From: Ziziphus jujuba
Lineage: Eukaryota; Streptophyta; Magnoliopsida; Rosales; Rhamnaceae
Assembly: GCF_031755915.1 (NCBI RefSeq)
Contig: NC_083379.1
Location: 26,908,001 to 26,972,000 of the forward strand
Direction: 5' to 3'
DNA: 64,000 nt
This document shows, piece by piece, positions 45,122 to 54,911 of the stretch. The notes beneath the pieces are model-generated. The model was not told the DNA's origin. It did not search any database and saw only the letters and a list, made by a program, of their open reading frames with translations. The translations under genes and the position numbers were made by a program. Every line of letters starts with the position of its first letter. Position 1 is the stretch's first letter.

Positions 45122-46405
45122 ATATTGTTGGTACGACCATGATGATTAGTATCTCTATCAAATTGCCACGGACGTCCGAAAAGCAAATGACCAGTTTGCA
45201 TTGGTATCACATCACAATCAACCCCATCTTTTTAATCACCAATAGAGAATGCAATCTTCACTTGCCTACTTACCTTCAACTCTCCACAATCATTAAACCA
45301 TTGTAGCTTATATGGTTCTGGATGCTTCATAGTGGGTAAACCTAATTTTTAAACCATAGTAACATTAGCAACATTAGTACAACTCCCACCATCAATAATC
45401 ATGCTACACACCTTATCCTTGACTTTGCACCTAGTTTGAAAGATGTTCTCCCATTGCACTTCCTTCTCATCTTTGTATACAGTTAGAGCTCTTCTAGAGA
45501 CTAATGACAAGTCCCCACCAACTGGATACTTGTAATCTTCTTCATCTTTAACACTAACATCCTCCAATGGTGGCATGGATTCATTGTCTGACTCTTCCTC
45601 TTCGGTTTCAATGTCTCCACTTTCCTAAATCACCATAACCCTCTTATTTGGACATTGACTTGCAATATGACCCCTGCCTTGACATTTAAAGCACATGATA
45701 TCTCCATTTCTAGTTGAAGATGAATCAGATTTACTTACTTACTTGGATGAGGATGATTCAGCCCTAACTTCGGATTTAGACCGTGTGGTGGCTTTTCCTT
45801 CAAACTTGGGCTAATTGAGTTTCCATGTGGTTGGGCTTGCTTTCCAAGTGTTTTGAGCTATACTAGGTCTTGTGGTACCCCTCCTCTTGAGTTGTTGCTC
45901 TACTTTGATGGCCATGTACAACATCTCCTCATTCTCCACATAATGATGCAAGTCCACTTGATTTGCTATTTCCCTATTCAAACCAGCCAAGAAACGTGCC
46001 ATTGTAGCCTCCCTATCCTCCTCACCATTAGCCCTCATCACAAGGATTTCCATCTCCTTATAATAGTCGTCCACATTCCTATTTCCTTGAGACAAGCTTT
46101 GTAGTTTTTGAAAAATGCTTCTATAGTAATGGCTAGGTACGAAACGCTTCCTTATCAAAGCCTTCATCTCCTCTCATGTATCTGTAGGTCTTTGACCCGC
46201 TCACCTCCTAGAAAGTGTCTCTTTGTCCCACCATCCAATAGCATAGTCCATGAATTCAACAGCAGTTAATTTAACCTTCTTAACCTTGGAGTAGTTCTGA
46301 CAATCAAATACCATCTCAATCCTCTTCTCCCACTCGAGATATGCTTTTGCATCACTTTTACCTTGGAATGATGGTATTTTCATCGTAATTCTCCATAGTC
46401 ATTGC
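45122..46405 (-). pseudogene. Family 1 gag-protease (minus), main part
   Basis: Minus-strand copy. 46383-46201: MKIPSFQGKSDAKAYLEWEK and VEFMDYAIGWWDKETLSRR, then TGA. 46167-45811: capsid, MKALIRKRFVPSHYYRSIFQ to EEMLYMAIKVEQQLKRRGTT. Zinc knuckle about 45640-45700. 45576-45349: linker and protease with SMIIDGGSCTNVANVTMV, then a stop in place of Glu. The protease tail is frameshifted to GHLLFGRPWQFDRDTNHHGR. It ends at 45122 against a family 2 LTR, so pol is missing. Its N-terminus continues beyond the family 2 insertion at 48453-48501. Nonfunctional. Confidence 0.85.
46401..46405. repeat. Target site duplication ATTGC (left)
   Basis: ATTGC before the family 2 LTR at 46406, repeated exactly at 48453-48457. 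Confidence 0.9.
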
Positions 46406-46760
46406 TGATATGAATCCGCCTAAACCCGCTTAATCGACAACCCGCTGGGGTGCCGATCCGATACGGATGAAGACCGAGCCGATCACTAGTGCTTAAGCTA
46501 ATAAGTTTAAGGACAATATTGCTGCCTTTATCCAGAGAGTAATGCATATTCAAATGGGCTTTTCCATACCTGAAGATCCAAAACCTATCTTGAGCATACA
46601 AGTGGTGGAAGTTGGTACGGACCTGGGTAGCGGTTTTGGTGCAATTATGGAGGCCGGGAAGCATGAAATGGTTCCAATGTTTGATGGATTCAATACATAT
46701 GTCTAAGAGGATATGGAATCAAGTTAAAGCAGCTTCAAAGTCATCCAAGAAGGCATTGTA
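46406..46760 (+). mobile_element. Family 2 5' LTR, truncated
   Basis: Starts TGATATGAATCCGCC and matches the first 355 bases of the partner LTR, including the integrase tail (...EVGTDLGSGFGAIMEAGKHE-type codons), then breaks. Confidence 0.85.
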
Positions 46761-47320
46761 CAAGCTGGCCAAACTCCTAAAGAGGTGTACAAAGATCAAA
46801 TTCAAATACAACAAAGGAGGATGGCCAAACAACTCAAGGAAAGGACTAGTATAACCCCCACGGCAACAACACCCATCCAAGGAGTCCAAGCCTTGCAAGA
46901 ACAATTAGGTAAGTGTTCTGAAACCCAACTTGAGTGGAAAACCCAAGAGAAGACCGAAATTAGAGTGAAAAAAAAAATGAGAAACTCGAGAGCTATAGCA
47001 AGAAACCCGTGAGTGAGGAAAAGTGTGTTATGGCTGAGAGAGAGAGTGAAAGAAAGGAAAGAAAGAAAGAATAAAAATATGTATTTGAGTTTTGGAGATG
47101 TAAATAAAGCTATCTTGAGTAAGAAACCATCGCTAGTTATGAATTTTAAAGATGTTTTCGATGCATAGAACTTTATATGCATTGTTGAAAGCTTTATTTT
47201 ATGAAAATTTGAAAATTTGGGAAAGATTATTTGATGAACTTGTATTTTTAGTATTTGTTGTGATATTGTTTGACCTAGGAGATTGGTTTTGGTTTCAACC
47301 AAGGAAGGAGAGGAGGGGAA
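46761..47320 (+). pseudogene. Family 2 pol remnant
   Basis: Frame 46785-47012: YKDQIQIQQRRMAKQLKERT, KCSETQLEWKTQEKTEIRVK, then a stop. Frame change to MYLSFGDVNKAILSKKPSLV (about 47078-47136). RT is reduced to scraps before ELVFLVFVVILFDLGDWFWF (frame 47152-47385), again the RT-to-integrase junction. The integrase C-terminus is cut after QPRKER, straight into the polypurine tract. No catalytic domain survives. Confidence 0.78.
47301..47320 (+). promoter_or_regulatory. Polypurine tract of family 2 element
   Basis: AAGGAAGGAGAGGAGGGGAA, 20 purines in a row ending at the base before the 3' LTR. Confidence 0.82.
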
Positions 47321-48452
47321 TAATGCGAATCCGCCCGAACCCGCTCAACCGACAACCCATTGGGGTACCGATCCGATATGGATGAAGACCAGACCGATCA
47401 CTATTGCTCAAGCTAAGAAGTTTAAGGACAATCTTGCTTCCTTTATCTAGGGAGTAATTCATATTCAGAAGGGCTTGTCCATACCCCGAAGATCCAAGAC
47501 CTATTTTGAACATACAACTGGCGGAAGTCGATACGGACCCAGGTAGCGGTTTTGGTGCAATTATGGAGGCCGGGAAGAATGAAATGGTTCCAACGTTTCA
47601 TGGATTCAATACATGTGTCTAAGAGGACATGGAATCAAGTTAAAGCAGCTTCAAAATTGTCCAAGAAGGGGTTGTACGGACAGTTAGTAAATTTGGCTTG
47701 TTTTCGTTGTATTTTGTGCTGGCCTTACTATATTGTGCTGAGTTGGCTTTTTCTCTTTCTTCCATACAAGGGCAACATGTGGGACTTCATGATCAGCTTA
47801 TTTGGCACCTTACAAAGCATATTGAAGCTGATTTGGAGCCCAAATTGATTAAAAAATGGTCAAAGTCAACTTAGTCATAAAACTAGTATTTTAGTTTCCT
47901 AATTTGATTCTACTTTTTGTTTTAGGAAATTACCATTCCTTTTTTGTTTTTATTTATTTATTTGCTGGAGAAATAAGTTTAGAAAAGTTATTATTTTATA
48001 ATTTTCATTGTAAATTAATTAATTCCTAATTCAAAATAAAAGAATTAATTAATCCAAATTAGATTAGGAAAGGAGTGAGAATTTCGGCCACCATATGAAA
48101 CTACTTTGTATGGCCAGTTTTCCCTTCGTTTTTAGGGTTTTATTTTGTGACTTTGTAGCCTATTTAAAGGCTTATTTTTCAATAAGAATTAAGCTTTAAT
48201 TTTATACAGAAAATTATTTGTGAGATTGAATTCTCTTTGTTCTTTTGAGCACCTAAAACACCATTAGTGAATGAGTGTTTTAATTTGACTTATCAATAGG
48301 CCTTCCATCACCTATTGTGGCATCTTCATTATATACCAAGGTTTCTAATCAATGGTTGGTTAGGAGTCAAGTTGACCATTAGAACTTAAACATAATTAAA
48401 TCTGGGCTAATATAATAGAGGTTTAGGAGCAGGTCATCCTAGGTTCGTATCA
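47321..48452 (+). mobile_element. Family 2 3' LTR
   Basis: 1132 bp; starts TAATGCGAATCC (TG mutated to TA) and ends AGGTTCGTATCA. TATTTAAAGG promoter block at 48161-48170. Confidence 0.88.
48161..48170 (+). promoter_or_regulatory. Putative TATA box of family 2 LTR
   Basis: TATTTAAAGG, conserved in position among family 2 LTRs. Confidence 0.5.
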
Positions 48453-48501
48453 ATTGCCTCAGTCGAACCTCTCTCTCCCATGGAGTTGATTGGTTCTCGA
48501 A
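48453..48501 (-). pseudogene. Family 1 gag (minus), N-terminal scrap
   Basis: Reads on the minus strand as ENQSTPWERERFD plus the duplicated target, the part of gag just upstream of 46405. It opens with the right-hand ATTGC TSD (48453-48457) and is cut at 48501 by a plus-strand family 1 LTR. Confidence 0.75.
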
Positions 48502-48996
48502 TGATGAGGACATGACAAGGAGCACCTTAAGATGGAGTACAAAGCCACTTCAAATCTCTATTGAACTAATAACCAGGGCAAAAGCAAAGAGGATTAAAGA
48601 AGCACTAAATGGTTTAATCTAGGAGGTGTTCACATCTCAAGGAAGTAGGTTCATTATTGAAGATGAATCAAAGTTGGTCCATATGATTGGAATGGTGGAT
48701 GCTAGCATGAAAGAAAGCTTAACGTAAGAAATCCTACAACATGGTGATGTGGCACGTTTTGATGACATGGATGGTGATGTGACATCATATGGTGACATGG
48801 CATCCAACTAAGCTTAGTCGACTTTTATGATTAGGAAAACATTAGTTTTTATTTATGTCTTAATTGGATTTTGTCATGTTGCCTATTTACTTTCCTATTT
48901 TAGTTTTATTAGGATTTTAATTTACTTTCCTAATTTTATTAGAGTTGAATTGATCAAAGAATTAAAAGCCATTCAAATTAGGAAACTAGGAGCTAA

Positions 48997-49183
48997 ATTA
49001 GGTTTCCTAAACCTCATCACATTAGGTTTCTTAAACCTAACCAAATTAGGTTTTCTAAACCTAACCACATTAGGTTTCCTAAACCTAAACAAATTAGGTT
49101 TCCTAAACCTAATCACATTAGATTTCCTAAACCTAACCACACTAGGTTTCCTAAACCTATCAGAATTAGGTACTAAACCTAAT
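48997..49183 (+). repeat. 24-bp hairpin minisatellite, eight units
   Basis: Eight imperfect 24-bp units, ATTAGGTTTCCTAAACCTAA core; the unit is a whole number of codons, so one frame (48827-49408) shows repeated LGFLNL peptides. Confidence 0.88.
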
Positions 49184-49247
49184 TTTCGTCCATTATTATT
49201 CCATCATTTTTTTAGCAAATTTAGGGAAGCTTGTAATTTATTTTGCC

Positions 49248-49256
49248 TATTTAAAG
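49248..49256 (+). promoter_or_regulatory. Putative TATA box of family 1 LTR
   Basis: TATTTAAAG, found at the same place in the family 1 LTRs at 3209, 11059, 16703 (reverse), 41325 and 53182. Confidence 0.55.
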
Positions 49257-49545
49257 GGACAAAAATCATGAATAAAAAGCATATTACAATTTTGATTCAA
49301 AGTGAGAGTGATTCTCTTGGTTCTCTACGACCTATATTAAACTTTTCAAGTTTTGCTTGTGGAGTTCAAATTCAACTTATCAATAGGTTATTCCGCACCC
49401 CATTGTGACGTCTTCACCATGCCATGGTTCTTACCTCACATATAGGTAATGGGTCAAGGTCTTCCACTGATAACTTGTAATTAGACGGTCTAATTCAATC
49501 TTTGCTATGGGTTTAGAGGCAGGTCGCTCTAGGTTTGCATCAATT

Positions 49546-49558
49546 TGGTATCAAAGCA
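49546..49558 (+). promoter_or_regulatory. Primer binding site, initiator tRNA-Met type
   Basis: TGGTATCAAAGCA, close to the tRNA-iMet type site, three bases after the LTR. Confidence 0.75.
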
Positions 49559-50328
49559 AGTTTCTAATTACAGGTTTGATGTATCTAATTCTTTTCTTTT
49601 GTTTCACTATTTTTCTTGGTTTTTTTGGGCGATTTTCAGCATTAGGTTAGAAATTGCATCTGTATTTTCTTTGGTTGATCTTTACGTTTAGGTTCCTACA
49701 TTTTTCTTTGCATTTTTTTTGTGTGTTCTTCTTCATTCATTCCGATCATATCTTATTTTTAAAAAAAAAAAAACAAAACAAAACAAAAATTTGTTTTTAA
49801 ATTTTTTCTTGTTTTTGTGGTTTTTGGCATTGAATTATTGAGATTTCAAAAGAAACCACGTAGTGAATTTTTTTTTTTTGGTTGATTTGAGGAGCACAAA
49901 AAACAAGCCAAAATCAATATCGAAAATAAGGTTTGTTGAATATTCACTAATTCCAATTTGCAAATCACATTCCAATTTGTTCTTCACATTCTAGTTTCTT
50001 TTGTTTGTGCCAAATTTCTTGCTGAGCTTTCATTGTTGCCTTTTTCTTATAACTTTTCATTCAATTTGTCTTTTAGCCTTATTTTCATAACTGTTTGGTA
50101 GGTCTATTTGGATTGTTACTTGCTAGTTTGTTTTAATTAGAAATTAGTTTGCAAAGAACCAAATAGAATTACTAGAGTGGTAAAAGGCAAGAGATGTGAG
50201 AATTATAGAGGGTAAAAGCCGAACTATAATTAGAGTGCAAAGACAATTAAGATCTTGAATTTGAGCGAAACACATGAGGGAGTGTTGTGAGGCCTTTCTT
50301 TTTTACTAACAAATTTTGCAGAAAAATC
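49559..50328 (+). other. Family 1 5' leader
   Basis: No gene seen. It ends in TTTTGCAGAAAAATC before the ATG; the TTTTGCAG resembles a splice acceptor, but no donor is established. Confidence 0.65.
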
Positions 50329-52017
50329 ATGTCACAAGACAAAAGCAAAGAAAGCATGGATGAAACTCCTGGTGTGGCTAATCCGAAGTTATACATTCAA
50401 GCCATGGTGGGAGAACTTCAAATAGCACTACGGTTGGAGATGGGGCAGATCCATGATAGGTTGGATAGGATGGAATCATCAATCCAAACACCACAACCAC
50501 AACCTCCACAAAGGTTTGTTCATGGACGTGGTAGAGGAAGAAATACTCCAAGAAGAGAAGAATGGGAACGTGTGGCAGATGACTATGAGGAAGAAGAGGA
50601 AGACATTGGTTTGGGAACCAACCAACTCCGTGGGAGACAGAGGTTAGACCGAGGCAGTGACTATGGAGGAATTAAGATAAAAATACCATCATTCCAAGGT
50701 AAAAGTGATCCAGAAGCATATCTCGAGTGGGACAAGAGGATTGAGATGGCATTTGATTGTCAGCATTACTCCGAGGCAAAAAAGGTGAAATTAGCCGCTG
50801 TGGAATTCACGGACTATGCTATTGGATGGTGGGATAAAGAGACAATTTGTAGGGGGCGAGCAGGACAAAGACCTATAGATACATGGGAGGAGATCAAGGC
50901 TTTGATGAGGAAGCATTTTGTACCTAGCCATTACTATAGGAGCATTTTTCAGAAATTACAAAGCTTGTCTCAAGGAAATAGAAGTGTGGAGGACTATTAT
51001 AAGGAGACGGAAATCCTTATGATGAGGGCTAATGTTGAGGATAGGGAGGCTACAATGGCACGTTTCTTGGCTGGTTTGAATAGGGAAATAGCAAATCAAG
51101 TGGACTTGCACCATTATGTGGAGATTGAGGAGATGCTGCACATGGCCATCAAAGTAGAGCAACACCTTAAGAGGAGGGGTACCACAAGACCTGATATTGC
51201 TCAACACACTTGGAAAGCAAGCCCATCCACATGGAAACTAAATCAGTCCAAGTTTGAAGATAAAGCCACCACACGGCCTAAATTCGAAGTTAAGGCCGAA
51301 CCATCCTCATCTAAGCAAGTAAGTAAATCCGATTCATCTTCAACTAGAAATCGAGATATCATGTGCTTTAAATGTCAAGGCAGGGGTCATATTGGGAGTC
51401 AATGTCCTAATAAGAGGGTCATGGTGATTCGGGAAAGTGGAGACATTGAAACTGAAGAAGAAGAGTCGGACAATGAATCCACGCCACCAATGGAGGACGT
51501 TAGTGATGAAGATGAAGAAGATTACAAGTATCCAGTTGGAAGGGACTGGCCATTGGTTGCTAGAAGAGCTTTAACTGTGTATAAAGATGAGAAGGAAGTG
51601 CGACGAGAGAACATCTTTCATACCATGTGCAAAGTCAAAGATAAGGTATGTAGTATGATTATTGATGGAGGAAGTTGTACTAATGTTGCTAGTGTTACTA
51701 TGGTGGAAAAACTAGGTTTACCCACTATGAAGCATCCAGAACCATATAAGCTACAATGGCTTAATGATTGTGGAGAGTTGAAGGTAAATAGGCAAGTGAA
51801 GATTGTATTCTCTATTGGTGATTATGAAGATGAGGTTATTTGTGATGTGGTACCAATGCAAGCTGGTCATTTGCTTTTAGGACGTCCGTGGCAATTTGAT
51901 AGAGATACTAATCATCATGGTCGAACTAATAAGGTTGTCTTCAATTTCAAGGGTAAACGAGTGGTGCTTATGCCGATAACTCCTAAACAAGTTTTTGATG
52001 ATCAATTGGCTTTATAA
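50329..52017 (+). CDS. Family 1 Gag-protease polyprotein, intact frame
   Basis: 562 residues without a break. Start chosen at the ATG shared by all family copies (MSQDKSKESMDETPGVANPK) rather than at the upstream end of the open frame (50287). Order: N-terminal region, basic RFVHGRGRGRNTPRREEWER, acidic stretch, capsid-like domain (KIKIPSFQGKSDPEAYLEWD to MARFLAGLNREIANQVDLHH), and a basic Ser/Lys linker. A zinc knuckle C346-C349-H354-C359 (CFKCQGRGHIGSQC) follows, then an acidic linker and aspartic protease with catalytic D446 (MIIDGGSCTNVAS) and HLLLGRPWQFDRD. It stops at FDDQLAL, before the pol linker. It would build and process the particle; the only gag-protease of its family here still open. 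Activity unknown. Confidence 0.9.
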   Translation: MSQDKSKESMDETPGVANPKLYIQAMVGELQIALRLEMGQIHDRLDRMESSIQTPQPQPPQRFVHGRGRGRNTPRREEWERVADDYEEEEEDIGLGTNQLRGRQRLDRGSDYGGIKIKIPSFQGKSDPEAYLEWDKRIEMAFDCQHYSEAKKVKLAAVEFTDYAIGWWDKETICRGRAGQRPIDTWEEIKALMRKHFVPSHYYRSIFQKLQSLSQGNRSVEDYYKETEILMMRANVEDREATMARFLAGLNREIANQVDLHHYVEIEEMLHMAIKVEQHLKRRGTTRPDIAQHTWKASPSTWKLNQSKFEDKATTRPKFEVKAEPSSSKQVSKSDSSSTRNRDIMCFKCQGRGHIGSQCPNKRVMVIRESGDIETEEEESDNESTPPMEDVSDEDEEDYKYPVGRDWPLVARRALTVYKDEKEVRRENIFHTMCKVKDKVCSMIIDGGSCTNVASVTMVEKLGLPTMKHPEPYKLQWLNDCGELKVNRQVKIVFSIGDYEDEVICDVVPMQAGHLLLGRPWQFDRDTNHHGRTNKVVFNFKGKRVVLMPITPKQVFDDQLAL

Positions 52018-53263
52018 AGGCGGAGAGAAGCTGAACAACAACACAATCAAACTGTATCCAACTACCAAGAGAAGAAAAAGAGTGGTGAGGATGAGAGTGT
52101 GAGGGCAAAGGAGCTTTTTTTGTTGTAGAAAGCCTATGATTGTAATGATATACAAAGAAGCATATATGAATCATTTAACTAACCCTGATGAATCTGTTTT
52201 GCCTAGTTCTATTGTTTCTCTTTTGCAGCAGTTCGATGATGTCTTTCCCGAGGAGATTCCAAGTGGGTTACCACGGATTAAAGGGATCGAACATCAAATT
52301 GATTTTTTTCCAGGATTAACAATTCCATACCGGCCGGCTTATAGGAGTAATCCAGAGGAGATAAAGGAACTTCAAAGGCAGGTAAGTGAATTGCTTGAAA
52401 AGGGGTAAGTTAGAGAAAGCATGAGTCCATGTGCTGTACCTGTGTTATTAGTCCCTAAGAAAGATGGAACATAGAGAATGTGTGTAGATTGTAGGGCTAT
52501 TAACATTATAACTGTCAAATATCGTCACCCTATTCCTAGGTTAAATGATATACTTGATGAATTGTATGGTGCATGCATGTTTTTGAAAATTGATCTTAAG
52601 AGTGGTTATCATCAAATTTGCATGAAGGAAGGTGATGAATAGAAAACAACATTTAAAACAAAGCATGGTTTGTATGAGTGGTTGGTTATGCCATTTGGGT
52701 TAAATAATTCCCCTAGTACTTTCATGAGACTTATGAATCATGTTTTGCGTGCTTACATTGGAAAATTTATGGTTGTGTACTTTGATGATATCCTTGTATA
52801 TAGCAGGAGTTTAGAAGAGCATGTAGGGCATCTTAGATTAGTTTTAGATATGCTTAAGAAAGAAAGATTATTTGCAAATATTAAAAAGTGTGATTTTTGT
52901 TAAAATGAGCTTGTATGTCTAGGATTTGTTGTGATAGTATTTGACCCAGGAGATTGGGTTTGGTTGTACTTAAGAAAGAAGAGGTTTCTGGAGCTACAAA
53001 ATTCAAAGTTTATGTCACGTGGGGATGGACATTTTCAAGTTCTAGCGCAGATTAATGACAACACTTGCAAATCATATCTCCCAGGTGAGTATAATGTAAG
53101 TGCTACCTTTAATGTCGCTGATGTATCTCCTTTTAGTGCAAGTGATGATTTGAGGACGAATCCTTTCCAAGAGGAGCGGAATGATGAGAACATGACCAAG
53201 AGCCCTTCAAGATGGAGCCCAGATCCACTTCAAATGTCTACAGGACCCATACCCCGAGCATGA
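52018..53263 (+). pseudogene. Family 1 Pol, deleted from RT to integrase C-terminus
   Basis: Several stops and shifts. 52136-52408: SIVSLLQQFDDVFPEEIPSG and ELQRQVSELLEKG, then a stop. RT follows with stops in place of Arg and Trp codons; 52670-52903 has [20 protein letters not shown], catalytic YFDD at 52778-52789 and [11 protein letters not shown], then TAA. At about 52926-52940 RT (CLGFVV) joins integrase C-terminal VFDPGDWVWLYLRKKRF. The frame 52931-53263 runs through PGEYNVSATFNVADVSPF and NPFQEERND into the 3' LTR (SPDPLQMSTGPIPRA, then TGA). RNase H, the integrase zinc domain and DDE core are missing. RT active-site residues remain but the frame is broken. Confidence 0.88.
53169..53181 (+). 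promoter_or_regulatory. Polypurine tract of family 1 element
   Basis: AAGAGGAGCGGAA directly before the 3' LTR; it also codes for QEERN in the integrase tail. Confidence 0.75.
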
Positions 53264-54102
53264 GCAAAGAGATTGAAAGAGGCAGTAAATGGTTTAATCC
53301 AGGAGGTGTTTACAACTTAAGGAAGCAAGTTTATTAGTGAAGATGAACTAAAATTGGTCCATATGATTGGGATGGTGGATGCCAATGTGAAAGAGAGTTT
53401 AACGCATGGACTTCTACAACATGGTGATGTGGCATCATATGGTGACATGGCATCCAACTAAGCTTGGCTAAATTTTATAATTAGGAAAATATTAATTTTT
53501 ATTTAGGTTTTGATTGGATTTTGGCATGTTGCCTATTTACTTTCCTAATTTAGTTTTTATTAGGTTTTTAAATTACTTTCCTAATTTTATTAGAGTTGAA
53601 TTAGTCAAAGAATTAAAGGCCATTCAAATTAGGAAACTAGGAGCTAAATTAGGTTTTCTAAACCTAACCAAATTAGGTTTTCTAAACCTAATCACATTAG
53701 GTTTCCTAAACCTATCAAAATTAGGTTTCCTAAACCTAACTTTATTCCATTATTATTCCACCTTTACTTTTAGCAAATTTAGGAAAGCTTTGTAATTTAT
53801 TTTTCCTATTTAAAGGCACATAAGTCATGAATAAAGGGGAGATTACAATTTTGATTCAAAGTGAGAGTGATTCTCTTGGTTCTCTAAGAACTATATCGAA
53901 CTTTTTCAAGCTTTGTTTGTGGAGTTCAAATTTGACTTATCAATAGGTTATTTCGCACTCTATTATGGTGTCTTCACCATAGCAAGATTCTTACCTTAAA
54001 TATAGATAATGGGTCGATTTCTTCCATTCATAACTTGTAATTAGACAGTCTAATTCAATCTTTGTTATGGGTTTAGAAGCAGGTCGCTCTAGGTTCGTAT
54101 CA
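53182..54102 (+). mobile_element. Family 1 3' LTR
   Basis: 921 bp, TGATGAGAACATGACC to GGTTCGTATCA, with four hairpin units (53648-53740) against eight in the partner LTR. Confidence 0.88.
53648..53740 (+). repeat. 24-bp hairpin minisatellite, four units
   Basis: Four units of the same 24-bp inverted-repeat sequence as at 48997-49183. Confidence 0.85.
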
Positions 54103-54444
54103 CCTTTACTTTTAGCAAATTTAGGAAAGCTTTATAATTTATTTTCCCTATTTAAAGGCACATAAGTCATGAATAAAGGGGAGATTACAATTTTGACTCA
54201 AAGTGAGAGTGATTCTTTTGATTCTCTAAGAACTATATCGAACTTTTTCAATCTTTATTTGTGGAGTTCAAATTTGACTTATCAATAGGTTATTCCGCAC
54301 CCTATTGTGGTGTCTTCACCATACCAAGGTTGTTACCTTAAATATAGATAACAAGTCGAGATCTTCCATTGATAACTTGTAGTTAGACGGTCTAATTCAA
54401 TCTTTGTTACAGGTTTAGAGGCAGGACGCTCTAGGTTCATATCA
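54103..54444 (+). mobile_element. Second partial family 1 LTR, tandem to 3' LTR
   Basis: 342 bp repeating the last third of the LTR (CCTTTACTTTTAGC to GGTTCATATCA) directly after the 3' LTR, with scattered differences from it. Confidence 0.85.
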
Positions 54445-54911
54445 AAATTAGTCCAAGAATGGTCAGAGACTACTTAGTGAAAAAGTTAGCATTTTAGTTT
54501 CCTAATTTGATTCAACCTTTTGTTTTAGGAAATTATCATTACTTTTTGGTTGTTATTTATTTGTTTTCTGGACAAATAAGTTTAAGAAAGTTATTACTTT
54601 ATTATTTTTATTGTAAATTAATTAATTCCTAATTCAAAATAAAGAAATTAATTAATCCAAATTAGATTAAGAAAGGAGTGAGAATTTCGGCCACCATAGG
54701 AAACCACTTTGTATGGCTGGTTTTTTCCTTTGTTTCTAGTGTTTATTTCATGACTTTGTAGCCTATTTAAAGGCTTATTTTTCAATAAGAATTAAGCTTG
54801 AATTTTATACAAAAACTTATTTGCGAGATTGAATTCTCTTTGTTCTTTTGAACAACACCTAGAACACCATTAGCGAATGAGTGTTTTAGTTTGACTTATT
54901 AATAGGCCTTC
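54445..54911 (+). mobile_element. Family 2-type LTR fragment
   Basis: Matches the 3' half of the family 2 LTR (as at 47846-48305), including TATTTAAAGG at about 54763. It is interrupted at AATAGGCCTTC by the gag-only element. Confidence 0.78.

Larger units (their letters stand above)
46406..48452 (+). mobile_element. Family 2 element, heavily deleted, with perfect TSD
   Basis: 2047-bp plus-strand element: truncated 5' LTR 46406-46760, pol remnant 46761-47320, full 3' LTR 47321-48452, flanked by ATTGC. Leader, gag and protease were lost by a join between the LTR and the region after protease at a CAAGCTGG microhomology. Confidence 0.88.
48502..49542 (+). mobile_element. Family 1 5' LTR
   Basis: 1041 bp, TGATGAGGACATGACA to AGGTTTGCATCA. 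It holds eight hairpin units (48997-49183), the largest array in the window. TATTTAAAG at 49248-49256. Confidence 0.9.
48502..54102 (+). mobile_element. Family 1 element, best copy: intact gag-PR, deleted pol
   Basis: 5601-bp plus-strand element: 5' LTR 48502-49542, PBS, leader, gag-protease 50329-52017, pol with RT but no RNase H or integrase core 52018-53181, polypurine tract, 3' LTR 53182-54102. Left flank TCGAA; no matching duplication on the right, where another partial LTR follows, so the right side has been rearranged. Confidence 0.9.

Noticed and set aside
48997..49183. CRISPR-like regular repeat array
   Set aside because: Units are contiguous 24-mers without unique spacers, inside a plant LTR.
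48827..49408. 193-codon frame with repeated LGFLNL peptides
   Set aside because: Produced by the 24-bp LTR hairpin array, whose unit is a multiple of three; no start context and different length in every copy.
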